In this document: positions 7,992 through 15,226 of the stretch, one piece after another | How positions within the stretch are numbered: position 1 is the first letter of the stretch | How the letters are laid out: each line of letters opens with the position of its first letter | Source: Trujillonella humicola | GTDB taxonomy: Bacteria > Actinomycetota > Actinomycetes > Mycobacteriales > Geodermatophilaceae | Length of the DNA: 64,000 nucleotides | NCBI RefSeq assembly: GCF_046233715.1 | Contig: NZ_JBJNRJ010000003.1 | Span: 143,414-207,413, forward strand | Direction of reading: 5' to 3' | Position numbers and translations under genes: made by a program | The notes under the pieces: model-generated | Seen by the model: the letters and a program-made list of their open reading frames with translations, nothing else | Database searches by the model: none | What the model was told of the DNA's origin: nothing

Positions 7992-8512
7992 CCGCCTCGG
8001 TCGAGGCGCGGGAGACCGCTCAGCTGGCCGCCCAGGCCGCCGCGGACAAGCTCGCCACCGACGTCTCCATCATCGACGTCAGTGACCGGCTGGCCATCAC
8101 CGACGCCTTCGTGCTCGCCTCGGCGCCCAACGAGCGGCAGGTGCAGGCCATCGTCGACGAGGTGGAGGAGCGACTGCGCGGGCACGGCGTCAAGCCGGTC
8201 CGCCGCGAGGGTGTGGCCGAGGCCCGCTGGGTGCTGCTCGACTTCGTCGACGTCGTCGTGCACGTGCAGCACGCCGAGGAGCGCGCCTACTACGCACTCG
8301 AGCGGCTGTGGAAGGACTGCCCGACCATCCCCTTCGTGGACCGGGACGCACCCCCGGCCGCCGCCGGCGCGGGGCCGTCGGGCGCGGGCGGTGCCGGAAC
8401 CGGGTCGCTGTCGGCCGACGACGTCGACCCGGGCAGCGCCGACCCCACCGCGCTGGCTCCGGAGCCGCCGGGCGGGGAGGGCCCCGCGCCCGGCGAGGCC
8501 GCGGGGCGGTGA
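7988..8512 (+). CDS. rsfS: ribosome silencing factor
   Basis: RsfS/Iojap binds uL14 on the 50S subunit and blocks subunit joining under starvation. The family core is clear in the first 115 residues: KLATDVSIIDVSDRLAITD, FVLASAPNERQVQAIVDEVE, and the strongly conserved WVLLDFVDVVVHV with EERAYYALERLW. The 174-residue protein is longer than the usual 110-130 because of a C-terminal Gly/Pro/Ala/Asp-rich tail. A strong Shine-Dalgarno sequence AGGAGG (7974-7979) is placed inside the nadD 3' end, and the start overlaps the nadD stop by 4 nt. Confidence 0.95.
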   Translation: MTASVEARETAQLAAQAAADKLATDVSIIDVSDRLAITDAFVLASAPNERQVQAIVDEVEERLRGHGVKPVRREGVAEARWVLLDFVDVVVHVQHAEERAYYALERLWKDCPTIPFVDRDAPPAAAGAGPSGAGGAGTGSLSADDVDPGSADPTALAPEPPGGEGPAPGEAAGR

Positions 8513-9258
8513 GCAGCGCGCCCGAGCCGCCGGCCGTCCGGGTGGAGCGCCTGGTCCTCTGGCGCCACGGGCGCACCGAGTGGAACGCCGAGGGGCGCTT
8601 CCAGGGCCAGCAGGACCCGCCGCTGGACGCGGAGGGCCGGCGCCAGGCGGCGGTGGCCGCAGCACACCTGGTCGCGGGACTCGCGCTGACGGGGGAGGAC
8701 ACCGTCGTGGTGTCCAGCGACCTGAGCCGCGCGGTGGAGACCGCGACGGCCCTGACCGGACGGCTGGGACTTCCCCTGGAGGTCGATGCCCGCCTGCGGG
8801 AGCACAGCCTGGGCCGGTGGGAGGGGTTGACCCGCGACGAGGTCGCCGCACGCCACCCCGAGCAGTACGCCGACTGGCTCGCCGGCCGGCCGGTCCGCGA
8901 CCGTGGGGGCGAGGAGCCCGCCGCGGTCGCGGACCGAGCGCTGTCGCTGGTCCGGGAGCTGCCCGAGTCCCGGGTGGCGGTCCTGGTGACCCACGGCGGG
9001 ACCAGCGGCCGCCTGCTCGAGGCGCTGCTCGACCTCGGGCCCGGGCACCGACGGCTGTTCGGGCCCCTGGGCAATTGCGCCTGGACCGAGCTCGTGCCGC
9101 AGGGGTCGCGCTGGCGGGTGCTGCGGCACAACTGGGCTCCGCCGGCCGGCGAGCGAACCGGTCTCCTGCGCGAGGGGACCGCGCCCGGCGGGCAGGTCGA
9201 CGACGCCACCCCGGAGGGCGCACCGCCACCCGCCCAGGACGCCGACGCGGTCGGCTGA
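8509..9258 (+). CDS. gpgP: histidine phosphatase, probable glucosyl-3-phosphoglycerate phosphatase
   Basis: A branch-1 histidine phosphatase of 249 residues. The phosphohistidine motif is LWRHGRTEW with His20, GRWEGLT follows near 105, and the second catalytic histidine is His162 in VTHGG. In mycobacteria the gene at this position (after nadD and rsfS) is GpgP, which dephosphorylates glucosyl-3-phosphoglycerate in methylglucose lipopolysaccharide synthesis; the synteny suggests the same here but is not proof, since the family also includes phosphoglycerate mutase-like and cobalamin phosphatases. GTG start overlaps the rsfS stop. The last 45 residues are a low-complexity tail. Confidence 0.85.
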   Translation: MSSAPEPPAVRVERLVLWRHGRTEWNAEGRFQGQQDPPLDAEGRRQAAVAAAHLVAGLALTGEDTVVVSSDLSRAVETATALTGRLGLPLEVDARLREHSLGRWEGLTRDEVAARHPEQYADWLAGRPVRDRGGEEPAAVADRALSLVRELPESRVAVLVTHGGTSGRLLEALLDLGPGHRRLFGPLGNCAWTELVPQGSRWRVLRHNWAPPAGERTGLLREGTAPGGQVDDATPEGAPPPAQDADAVG

Positions 9259-9305
9259 CCGAGCCGGGCAGGGGACGCTCCGCCGGTCGGCCGGCCCGGT
9301 CGGGC

Positions 9306-9311
9306 TAGCCT
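9306..9311 (+). promoter_or_regulatory. -10 element TAGCCT of a leaderless promoter (degV-like)
   Basis: TAGCCT followed by 6 nt and then the ATG of the DegV-family gene. Confidence 0.6.
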
Positions 9312-9317
9312 CGCGGG

Positions 9318-10253
9318 ATGCCCGTCGCCGTGGTCACCGATTCCACGGCCTATCTCCCGGCCGAGCTGATCGCGCGGCACGGCGTCGAGGTCGTCCCGCT
9401 CTACGTCGTCCTCGCCGGGCGGTCCGGGTGCGAGGGCGACGACATCTCCCCGCAGGACGTGGCCCGTGCCCTCGGGACCCGGGGGCAGCAGGTGTCGACG
9501 TCCCGGCCGACGACCGGCGACTTCGTGGCCGCGTACCGCCGCCGCCTGGACGCCGGCGCCGACCGCGTCGTCTCCGTGCACCTGTCCGCGGAGCTCTCGG
9601 GCACGTGGGACGCCGCCCGGATGGCCGCGGCGCAGGTCGGCGAGCACGTGGTCACGGTGATCGACTCCCGCTCGGCAGCGATGGGCACCGGATTCGCCGT
9701 CCTCGCCGCCGCGGCGGCCGCTCAGCGGGGCGCCGGCGCGGCCGCCGTCGCCGATGCCGCACGCGCCACCGCCGCGGGGACCCGGACGTTCTTCGTCGTC
9801 GACACCCTCGAGCACCTGCGGCGGGGCGGGCGGATCGGCTCCGCGGCGTCGCTGTTCGGCACGGCCCTCGCGGTCAAGCCCGTGCTGCACGTGGCCGACG
9901 GCCGGGTCGTACCGCTGGAGAAGGTGCGCACCTCCGCGCGGGCCCTCTCCCGGCTGGTCCAGCGCGTCGTCGAGACCGCGGCCGGCCGGCCGGTCGACCT
10001 GGCCGTGCACCACCTCGCCGCGCCGGACCGGGCGCAGCGGCTGGCCGGGGACCTGCGCGAGGCCCTCCCGGACATCGGTGTGCTCCTGGTGAGCGAGCTC
10101 GGCGCGGCGATCGGAGCGCACGTGGGACCGGGTGCCGTCGGCGTCGTCGTCTCGCCGCGGCCCGCCGCCGCGGAGACCGCCGAGGAGAGCCCGAGCGGCG
10201 ACGACGACCGCGCGGGCGGCGGCGAGGACGGCGGCGGGGATCCGGCTCCCTGA
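9318..10253 (+). CDS. DegV family fatty-acid-binding protein
   Basis: A 311-residue EDD/DegV-fold protein. DegV proteins such as FakB bind a fatty acid for phosphorylation by FakA. Family landmarks: VVTDSTAYLP (5-14), the STSRPTTGDF loop (about 60-69), SAELSGTWDAAR (about 95-106), DSRSAAMGTGF (about 115-125) and the lipid-pocket region RRGGRIG (about 170-176). The C-terminal 30 residues are an acidic low-complexity tail. A homologue sits at the same place in mycobacteria. No FakA kinase gene is adjacent, so the in vivo role is inferred from family only. Confidence 0.92.
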   Translation: MPVAVVTDSTAYLPAELIARHGVEVVPLYVVLAGRSGCEGDDISPQDVARALGTRGQQVSTSRPTTGDFVAAYRRRLDAGADRVVSVHLSAELSGTWDAARMAAAQVGEHVVTVIDSRSAAMGTGFAVLAAAAAAQRGAGAAAVADAARATAAGTRTFFVVDTLEHLRRGGRIGSAASLFGTALAVKPVLHVADGRVVPLEKVRTSARALSRLVQRVVETAAGRPVDLAVHHLAAPDRAQRLAGDLREALPDIGVLLVSELGAAIGAHVGPGAVGVVVSPRPAAAETAEESPSGDDDRAGGGEDGGGDPAP

Positions 10254-10307
10254 GGGCTCGAACGGCACGGGTCCACCCTGCCGCTGCCCCCGACGGGATC
10301 GGCCGCG

Positions 10308-10335
10308 TCGTCCACAGCCGGGAGGCCCGTCCACA
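10308..10335 (+). promoter_or_regulatory. two DnaA-box-like nonamers
   Basis: TCGTCCACA (10308-10316) and CCGTCCACA (10327-10335) differ by one and two bases from the actinobacterial DnaA box TTGTCCACA and lie upstream of comEA. With only two imperfect copies this is a weak call; a role in DnaA titration or regulation is possible but unproven. Confidence 0.25.
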
Positions 10336-10373
10336 GGTCCGTCCTGAGCCGGGGCCCGCCCGCGCCTGCTGCC

Positions 10374-10379
10374 TAGCGT
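10374..10379 (+). promoter_or_regulatory. -10 element TAGCGT of a leaderless promoter (comEA)
   Basis: TAGCGT lies 7 nt before the GTG of comEA; no ribosome-binding site is present between them. Confidence 0.6.
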
Positions 10380-10386
10380 CCGCGGG

Positions 10387-11253
10387 GTGCGCCTCTCCTC
10401 CCGCCGTGCCGACGACGCCGACGTGATCCGGGCCCGCTTGCGGCTGCTGCTCGACGAGGGCCGCCGCGGCGGCGGCTGGCTCCCCGACGACCTGCCCGGG
10501 GACGAGGGGGCGACGCGCGGATGCCCGCGGCTCCCGCAGCCCGAGGACGGGGGCCACGACGACCTGCACCCGGACGACCCCGACCTCGACCGGCACGACG
10601 GCGGGCCGGCGGGCACCGGACGGCACCGGGCACCCGGACCGGCCGTCCGGGTGGTCCCGGCCCGCACGAGCGTCCGGGCGCTCGTCCTCGCCGCGGTGGT
10701 GGGTGCTCTGCTCCTGGTCGGCTGGACCGTGCTCGATCGACCGCGCGCCGAGCCGGTGGACGCCGAGCCGGTACCGGTGAGCGACCCCGGCCAGGCGCCG
10801 GCCACCCCCTCGGTGGGCACCGCGGCGGACACGTCCTCGACCGTCACCGTGTCGGTCGTCGGCCAGGTCGCCCGCCCCGGCCTGGTGGTCCTGCCCCAGG
10901 GGGCGCGGATCGCCGATGCGATCGCCGCCGCGGGTGGGCTGCTCCCCGACGCGGATCCCAGCGCGGTCAACCTGGCCGCGGTCGTCTCCGACGGTCAGCA
11001 GATCGCCGTGGCGGTCCCCGGTGCGCCTGCCCCGGCGGGGGCGCCACCGACGGCGCCCTCGGGCCGGGTGTCGCTGAACACCGCAGGGGTGGCCGAGCTC
11101 GACGCGCTGCCGGGGATCGGTCCGGTGCTGGCGCAGCGGATCGTCGACCACCGCACGACGAACGGCCCCTTCACCGCGATCGAGCAGCTCGAGGACGTGC
11201 CCGGCATCGGGCCGGTCGTGTTCGACGAGCTCGCCGACCTGGTGACCGTGTGA
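10387..11253 (+). CDS. comEA: ComEA-type helix-hairpin-helix DNA-binding protein
   Basis: A 288-residue membrane-anchored DNA receptor of natural transformation. Order: about 95 charged cytosolic residues, one membrane helix (about 97-117, LVLAAVVGALLLVGW), a Pro/Ala linker, a SLBB domain (about 150-205, VSVVGQVARPGLVVL) and two C-terminal helix-hairpin-helix motifs (LNTAGVAELDALPGIGPVLAQRI and the EDVPGIGP copy, quoted in part). The N-terminal cytosolic extension is longer than in Firmicutes. The stop overlaps the comEC GTG, so the two are coupled. Whether this lineage is naturally competent is unknown. Confidence 0.92.
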   Translation: MRLSSRRADDADVIRARLRLLLDEGRRGGGWLPDDLPGDEGATRGCPRLPQPEDGGHDDLHPDDPDLDRHDGGPAGTGRHRAPGPAVRVVPARTSVRALVLAAVVGALLLVGWTVLDRPRAEPVDAEPVPVSDPGQAPATPSVGTAADTSSTVTVSVVGQVARPGLVVLPQGARIADAIAAAGGLLPDADPSAVNLAAVVSDGQQIAVAVPGAPAPAGAPPTAPSGRVSLNTAGVAELDALPGIGPVLAQRIVDHRTTNGPFTAIEQLEDVPGIGPVVFDELADLVTV

Positions 11254-14200
11254 GGGAACTGCCGGCCGAGGCCGACCGGCGGTGGACGTGGACGGATCTG
11301 CGGTTGGCCCCGGCAGCCGCGGTCGTCTGGGGAACCGCTCTGGTGGGGCCCGCGGCGCCCTGGCCGGTGCTCGCCGTCATCGCCCTGGTCGCGGCCGGCG
11401 CCGCCGCCACCCTGGTCCGCGCCGGCCGGTCGGCGTCCTCCTCCCTCGTGGCGGTGGCCCTGGCCGCTCTGGTCGTGGCGGCGGCGGGCACGGCGGTGCG
11501 CACCTGGGCACGGGACACATCGCCGCTGACGGCCGCGGCGGAGGGGGCCGGCACGGTCGTGCTGGAGCTGGAGACCACCGGCGACCCGCGGCGGATGGCC
11601 GGCGCGGGTCCGCCGCGGGTCGCCGTCGAGGCGACGGCGACGCGACTGTCACCCGGGGGCGGGGTGAGCGTGCCGCTCGACGACCGGGTGGTCGTCTTCG
11701 CCGAGGCGGAGGGCTGGACCGGCCTGCTCCCCGGGCAGGTCGTGCGCATCCGCGCCGTCCTCGGCCCGGGCGACGCGGCCGACGGCGTCGTCGCACGGGT
11801 GTCCGCGCGCGGGCCGCCCGAGCTGATCGGCGAGCCGCCCTGGAGCCAGCGGGCCGCCGGCGGTATCCGGGCGGGCCTGACCGCCTCCGCGGCCCGGGTG
11901 CTCGAGCAGGCCGCGGCAGGACTCCTGCCGGGGCTCGTGGTGGGGGACACCAGCGGCATGGATCCGGCGCTCGGCGAGGACTTCCGGCGCGCCGGTCTGT
12001 CGCACCTGACCGCCGTGTCCGGGGCGAACGTGGCGATCGTGCTCGCCGGGGTCCTGGCGCCGCTCCGCCGCCGGGCGGTCGACCGCCGCGTGCAGGCCGC
12101 CGTGGCCGTCCTCGCGCTGCTGGGCTTCGTCCTGCTGGCCCGGCCGACCGCCAGCGTGCTGCGGGCGGCCGGGATGGGGGCCGTCTCGCTCCTCGCGCTG
12201 GCCTCGGGCCGCTCCCGAGCAGCCGTGCCGGCGCTGTGCGGGACGGTCGTGGTCCTGCTGGTGGCGGACCCGCGGCTGGCCCGGGACGTCGGCTTCGCCC
12301 TCTCCGTGGCCGCCACCGGCGCGATCGTGCTGCTGGCACCGAGGTGGTCGCGCCGGCTGCGCGCCCACCGCTGGCCCCGGCTGCTCGCCGACGCCGTGGC
12401 GGTGAGCGCCGCCGCCGGCCTGGCGACCGCCCCTCTGATCGCCGGCTTCTCGGGGGTGGTCAGCCTGGTGTCCCTGCCGGCCAACCTGCTCGCGGCCCCG
12501 GCCGTCGCGCCGGCGACCGTCCTCGGCCTGCTCGCGGCGGTCCTCGGCCCCGTCGCCCCGCTGCTCGCCGACGGCCTGACCTGGCTGGCGGGGTGGCCGG
12601 TCCGGTGGCTGGTGCTCCTCGCCCGGTCCGCGGCCGCCGTCCCCGACGCCGCCGTGGGCTGGCCGGCCGGCGTCCGCGGAGCCGTCGTCCTCACCGTCCT
12701 CGTGCTCGGCGGCGGTCTGGCGCTGTGGCGGTGGCACCGGCTGCGCGGGCTGGCGCTCGCGCTCGTCGTCGGCCTCGTGCTCGTCGGCTGGCCGCTGCGC
12801 CAGGTGACGCGGGGCTGGCCGCCGGCCGGTGCGGTGCTCGTGGCCTGCGACGTGGGCCAGGGCGACGCCCTGGTGGTCCCCACCGCTCCCGGGGAGGGGC
12901 TGCTCGTCGACGCGGGGCCGGACGTCGGCGCCGTCGACGGTTGCCTCGACCGGCTGGGCATCGACCGGCTGCCACTGGTCCTGCTCTCCCACCTGGACGC
13001 CGACCACGCCGGTGGGCTGGCCGGCGCGCTCGGGGGACGCGACGTCGGCGTCATCGCGACCGGGACCCTGTCTCCGGCCGACGACCGCGCCGAGATGCTC
13101 GAGCGGACGGTTGGACGGGCCGGTGCGCGCCGCGAGGTCCTCGTCCCCGGGGACCGGCGGAGGGTCGGCGCGGCCACGGTCGAGATCCTGGCCCCGGCCC
13201 CCGAGATCGCCACGCGGGGCGCCGAGCCCAACGACCTGTCCGTGGTGGCCCGGGTGACCGTCCGGGGCGTCCGCGTGCTGCTGACCGGGGACCTCAGCGC
13301 GCAGGCCGAGCAGCGGCTGATGCGGCGAGGAGTCGACCTGCGGGCCGACGTGCTCAAGGTGCCGCACCACGGCAGCGCCGACAACGATCCGGGCTTCCTG
13401 GCTGCCAGCGGCGCCCGGGTGGCCATCGTGTCCGTCGGCGCCGGCAACACCTACGGCCATCCCGCGCGACGGCTCCTCGACTGGCTGGCCCGTGACGGGA
13501 TGCGGGTCTACCGGACCGACCGCTCCGGAGACGTCGCGGTGACGGGAACGGGCGAGCGCTGGGCGGTGGTGCCCCGCGGACGCTCCGGCGACGCCGTCGC
13601 GGCGCCGGCGGCGGACCTCCACGGGCCGCTCGCGCCGCAGCCGGCCGGAGCCCTCGCGGCGCGGCGGGACCGTCGGCAGCCCGTGACACGATGCCGGTGT
13701 GCCCGCACCACCCCCGCCCCCGACGTCGCACCTGCGGGTCGTGGTGGGGGAGGAGGAGCTGCTGCGCGCCCGCGCGGTGTCCGCGGTCCGCGCCGCGGTG
13801 CACGCCCGCCACCCCGACGTGGAGATGCACGAGCTCGTCGCGGCAGGTCTCCCGGTGGGGGAGCTGGCCGACGTGCTGGCTCCCTCCCTGTTCGGCGGTC
13901 ACCGGCTCGTGGTGGTCACCGGGGTCCACGAGGCGGCCGGGGCGCTGTGCGAGGCCCTCACCGGGTACGCGAAGGACCCGGACCCCGACCTCACGCTCGT
14001 GGTCGTGCACCACGGGGGCAAGCGCAACGAGGCCCTGGTGAAGGCCTTCCGCTCCGCCGGCGCGGCCGTCGACGAGTGCCCCAAGGTCTGGCCGAACGAG
14101 CTCGGCGGGTTCGTCCGCAACGAGGTCCGGCGGGCCGGCGGGCGCATCACGCCCGACGCGGTCACGGCCCTGGTCGAGGCCGTCGGCAACGACCTGCGGG

Positions 14201-14822
14201 AACTGTCCTCGGCGGCGAGCCAGCTGGTGAGCGACTTCGAGGGCAGCATCGACGCCGACGCGGTCGCGCGGTTCCACCGGGGGCAGGCCGAGGCCAACGG
14301 GTTCGCCGTGGCGGACCGGGCGATGTCGGGGGACGGCGCCGGCTCCGTCGAGGTCCTGCGGTGGGCGCTGGAGGGCGGTGTGCCGCACGTCCTGATCGCC
14401 GACGCGCTGGCCGAGGCCGTCCGGACCGCGGCCCGGGCCAAGGCGGTCAACGTCCGCTCGTCCGGCGAGCTCATGCGGACCTTCAAGTGGCCCAAGCGCA
14501 AGGCCGAGGACGGGCTGCGGCACGCCCGCGGCTGGTCCATCGACGGGCTCCAGCGGGCCGTCGCGGTGACCGCGGAGCTCAACGCCGACGTCAAGGGCGC
14601 CGCCGCCAGCGCCGACTACGCGCTGGAGCGGGCGGTGCGCCGGATCGTCGGCATCCGGGCAGCCACCGCCGGCCGCCGCTGACCGATCCGTCCCGGAAAC
14701 GACGAGCCCCCCTCCCGCCGGGGCGGGAGGGGGGCTCGTCGAGGCGTTCGGTCAGCCCTGGAGGCCGGCGACCTGCTTGGCCAGACCCGACTTGCGGTTG
14801 GCGGCCTGGTTCTTGTGGATGA
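11250..14822 (+). CDS. comEC: ComEC/Rec2 competence channel, reading frame open far beyond its normal end
   Basis: Polytopic membrane protein that passes single-stranded DNA during transformation. Visible in order: N-terminal membrane helices and an OB-like region, the competence domain with DFRRAGLSHLTAVSGAN (about 245-260) and about eight helices, and a C-terminal metallo-beta-lactamase-like domain with LSHLDADHAGG (about 577-587) and VPHHGSADN (about 703-711). Recognisable ComEC sequence ends near position 13600 (about residue 785). No stop follows in this frame until 14820-14822, so the frame covers all of holA in another phase. The extension is Arg/Gly/Ala-rich shadow sequence. A one-base shift would end the gene at the TGA at 13684. 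Natural stop loss and a sequencing indel both fit. Confidence 0.85.
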   Translation: MRELPAEADRRWTWTDLRLAPAAAVVWGTALVGPAAPWPVLAVIALVAAGAAATLVRAGRSASSSLVAVALAALVVAAAGTAVRTWARDTSPLTAAAEGAGTVVLELETTGDPRRMAGAGPPRVAVEATATRLSPGGGVSVPLDDRVVVFAEAEGWTGLLPGQVVRIRAVLGPGDAADGVVARVSARGPPELIGEPPWSQRAAGGIRAGLTASAARVLEQAAAGLLPGLVVGDTSGMDPALGEDFRRAGLSHLTAVSGANVAIVLAGVLAPLRRRAVDRRVQAAVAVLALLGFVLLARPTASVLRAAGMGAVSLLALASGRSRAAVPALCGTVVVLLVADPRLARDVGFALSVAATGAIVLLAPRWSRRLRAHRWPRLLADAVAVSAAAGLATAPLIAGFSGVVSLVSLPANLLAAPAVAPATVLGLLAAVLGPVAPLLADGLTWLAGWPVRWLVLLARSAAAVPDAAVGWPAGVRGAVVLTVLVLGGGLALWRWHRLRGLALALVVGLVLVGWPLRQVTRGWPPAGAVLVACDVGQGDALVVPTAPGEGLLVDAGPDVGAVDGCLDRLGIDRLPLVLLSHLDADHAGGLAGALGGRDVGVIATGTLSPADDRAEMLERTVGRAGARREVLVPGDRRRVGAATVEILAPAPEIATRGAEPNDLSVVARVTVRGVRVLLTGDLSAQAEQRLMRRGVDLRADVLKVPHHGSADNDPGFLAASGARVAIVSVGAGNTYGHPARRLLDWLARDGMRVYRTDRSGDVAVTGTGERWAVVPRGRSGDAVAAPAADLHGPLAPQPAGALAARRDRRQPVTRCRCARTTPAPDVAPAGRGGGGGAAARPRGVRGPRRGARPPPRRGDARARRGRSPGGGAGRRAGSLPVRRSPARGGHRGPRGGRGAVRGPHRVREGPGPRPHARGRAPRGQAQRGPGEGLPLRRRGRRRVPQGLAERARRVRPQRGPAGRRAHHARRGHGPGRGRRQRPAGTVLGGEPAGERLRGQHRRRRGRAVPPGAGRGQRVRRGGPGDVGGRRRLRRGPAVGAGGRCAARPDRRRAGRGRPDRGPGQGGQRPLVRRAHADLQVAQAQGRGRAAARPRLVHRRAPAGRRGDRGAQRRRQGRRRQRRLRAGAGGAPDRRHPGSHRRPPLTDPSRKRRAPLPPGREGGSSRRSVSPGGRRPAWPDPTCGWRPGSCG
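13699..14682 (+). CDS. holA: DNA polymerase III subunit delta
   Basis: Clamp-loader subunit that opens the beta clamp. The 327-residue protein shows the delta pattern: an N-terminal P-loop-like domain without a Walker A (LRVVVGEEELLRARAV), the central VVVTGV and DLTLVVVHHGGKRN strands, the conserved KVWPNELGGFVRNEVRRAG around 130-148 (quoted partly) and NDLRELSSAASQL, then the C-terminal helical collar. The start is GTG following a CACGAT -10-like hexamer at 6-nt spacing. It is wholly overlapped by the overextended comEC frame, but this frame carries the conserved protein. It ends at a strong bidirectional terminator facing rpsT. Confidence 0.94.
   Translation: MPAPPPPPTSHLRVVVGEEELLRARAVSAVRAAVHARHPDVEMHELVAAGLPVGELADVLAPSLFGGHRLVVVTGVHEAAGALCEALTGYAKDPDPDLTLVVVHHGGKRNEALVKAFRSAGAAVDECPKVWPNELGGFVRNEVRRAGGRITPDAVTALVEAVGNDLRELSSAASQLVSDFEGSIDADAVARFHRGQAEANGFAVADRAMSGDGAGSVEVLRWALEGGVPHVLIADALAEAVRTAARAKAVNVRSSGELMRTFKWPKRKAEDGLRHARGWSIDGLQRAVAVTAELNADVKGAAASADYALERAVRRIVGIRAATAGRR
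14701..14740. terminator. bidirectional terminator between holA and rpsT
   Basis: A perfect 19-bp inverted repeat (14701-14719 and 14722-14740, starting GACGAGCCCCCC) with a 2-nt gap lies between convergent holA and rpsT. No T-tract is needed in these GC-rich genomes. Confidence 0.85.
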
Positions 14823-15018
14823 TGCCCTTGCTGGCGGCCTTGTCCAGCTGCTTGGAGGCGGCCTGCAGGGCGGTGGCCGCGGCGGCGGCGTCCCCGGCCT
14901 CGGTGGCGGTGCGGACCCGCCGCACGGCCGTCTTCAGCGCGGACTTGACCGCGACGTTGCGCTGCCGCGCCTTCTCGTTGGTCTTGATCCGCTTCATCTG
15001 GGACTTGATGTTCGCCAC
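14752..15018 (-). CDS. rpsT: 30S ribosomal protein S20
   Basis: Primary-binding 16S rRNA protein of the 30S subunit. The 88-residue product starts VANIKSQMKRI and contains the typical Lys/Arg-rich helices (KARQRNVAVKSALKT) and the conserved C-terminal KGIIHKNQAANRKSGL. Start is the GTG at 15018, giving the canonical N-terminus; an upstream extension is not homologous. It is divergent from lepA and convergent with holA, as in mycobacteria. The untranslated leader is about 80 nt, long enough for feedback control, which is known for S20 in other bacteria. Confidence 0.97.
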   Translation of the reverse strand: MANIKSQMKRIKTNEKARQRNVAVKSALKTAVRRVRTATEAGDAAAAATALQAASKQLDKAASKGIIHKNQAANRKSGLAKQVAGLQG

Positions 15019-15104
15019 GCGTGAGCCTCGGTGTCTCGCTGGAGGGAGTCTGACAGTGCGTCCGGACACGGGCTCGGCAGCCTGCGATCACGGACCGGCC
15101 TATC

Positions 15105-15110
15105 AAGATA
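15105..15110 (-). promoter_or_regulatory. probable extended -10 of the rpsT promoter
   Basis: On the minus strand the sequence reads TGG-TATCTT, a TANNNT hexamer with a TGN extension, about 85 nt upstream of the rpsT start in the divergent rpsT/lepA region. Confidence 0.4.
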
Positions 15111-15226
15111 CCAGCGCCGACGGGTCGCTCCCACACCACGTGGTGGACGCCGCAGACCCGGCCCGGCGGCGCGCTGCCGGGAAGGCGCTCGCCACCCCGG
15201 CCGGGCATGGGACGATGGGCAGCACT

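Noticed and set aside
13690..14822. C-terminal extension of ComEC as a genuine extra domain
   Set aside because: The sequence is Arg/Gly/Ala-rich without pattern and overlaps a fully conserved holA in another frame, so it is shadow coding.
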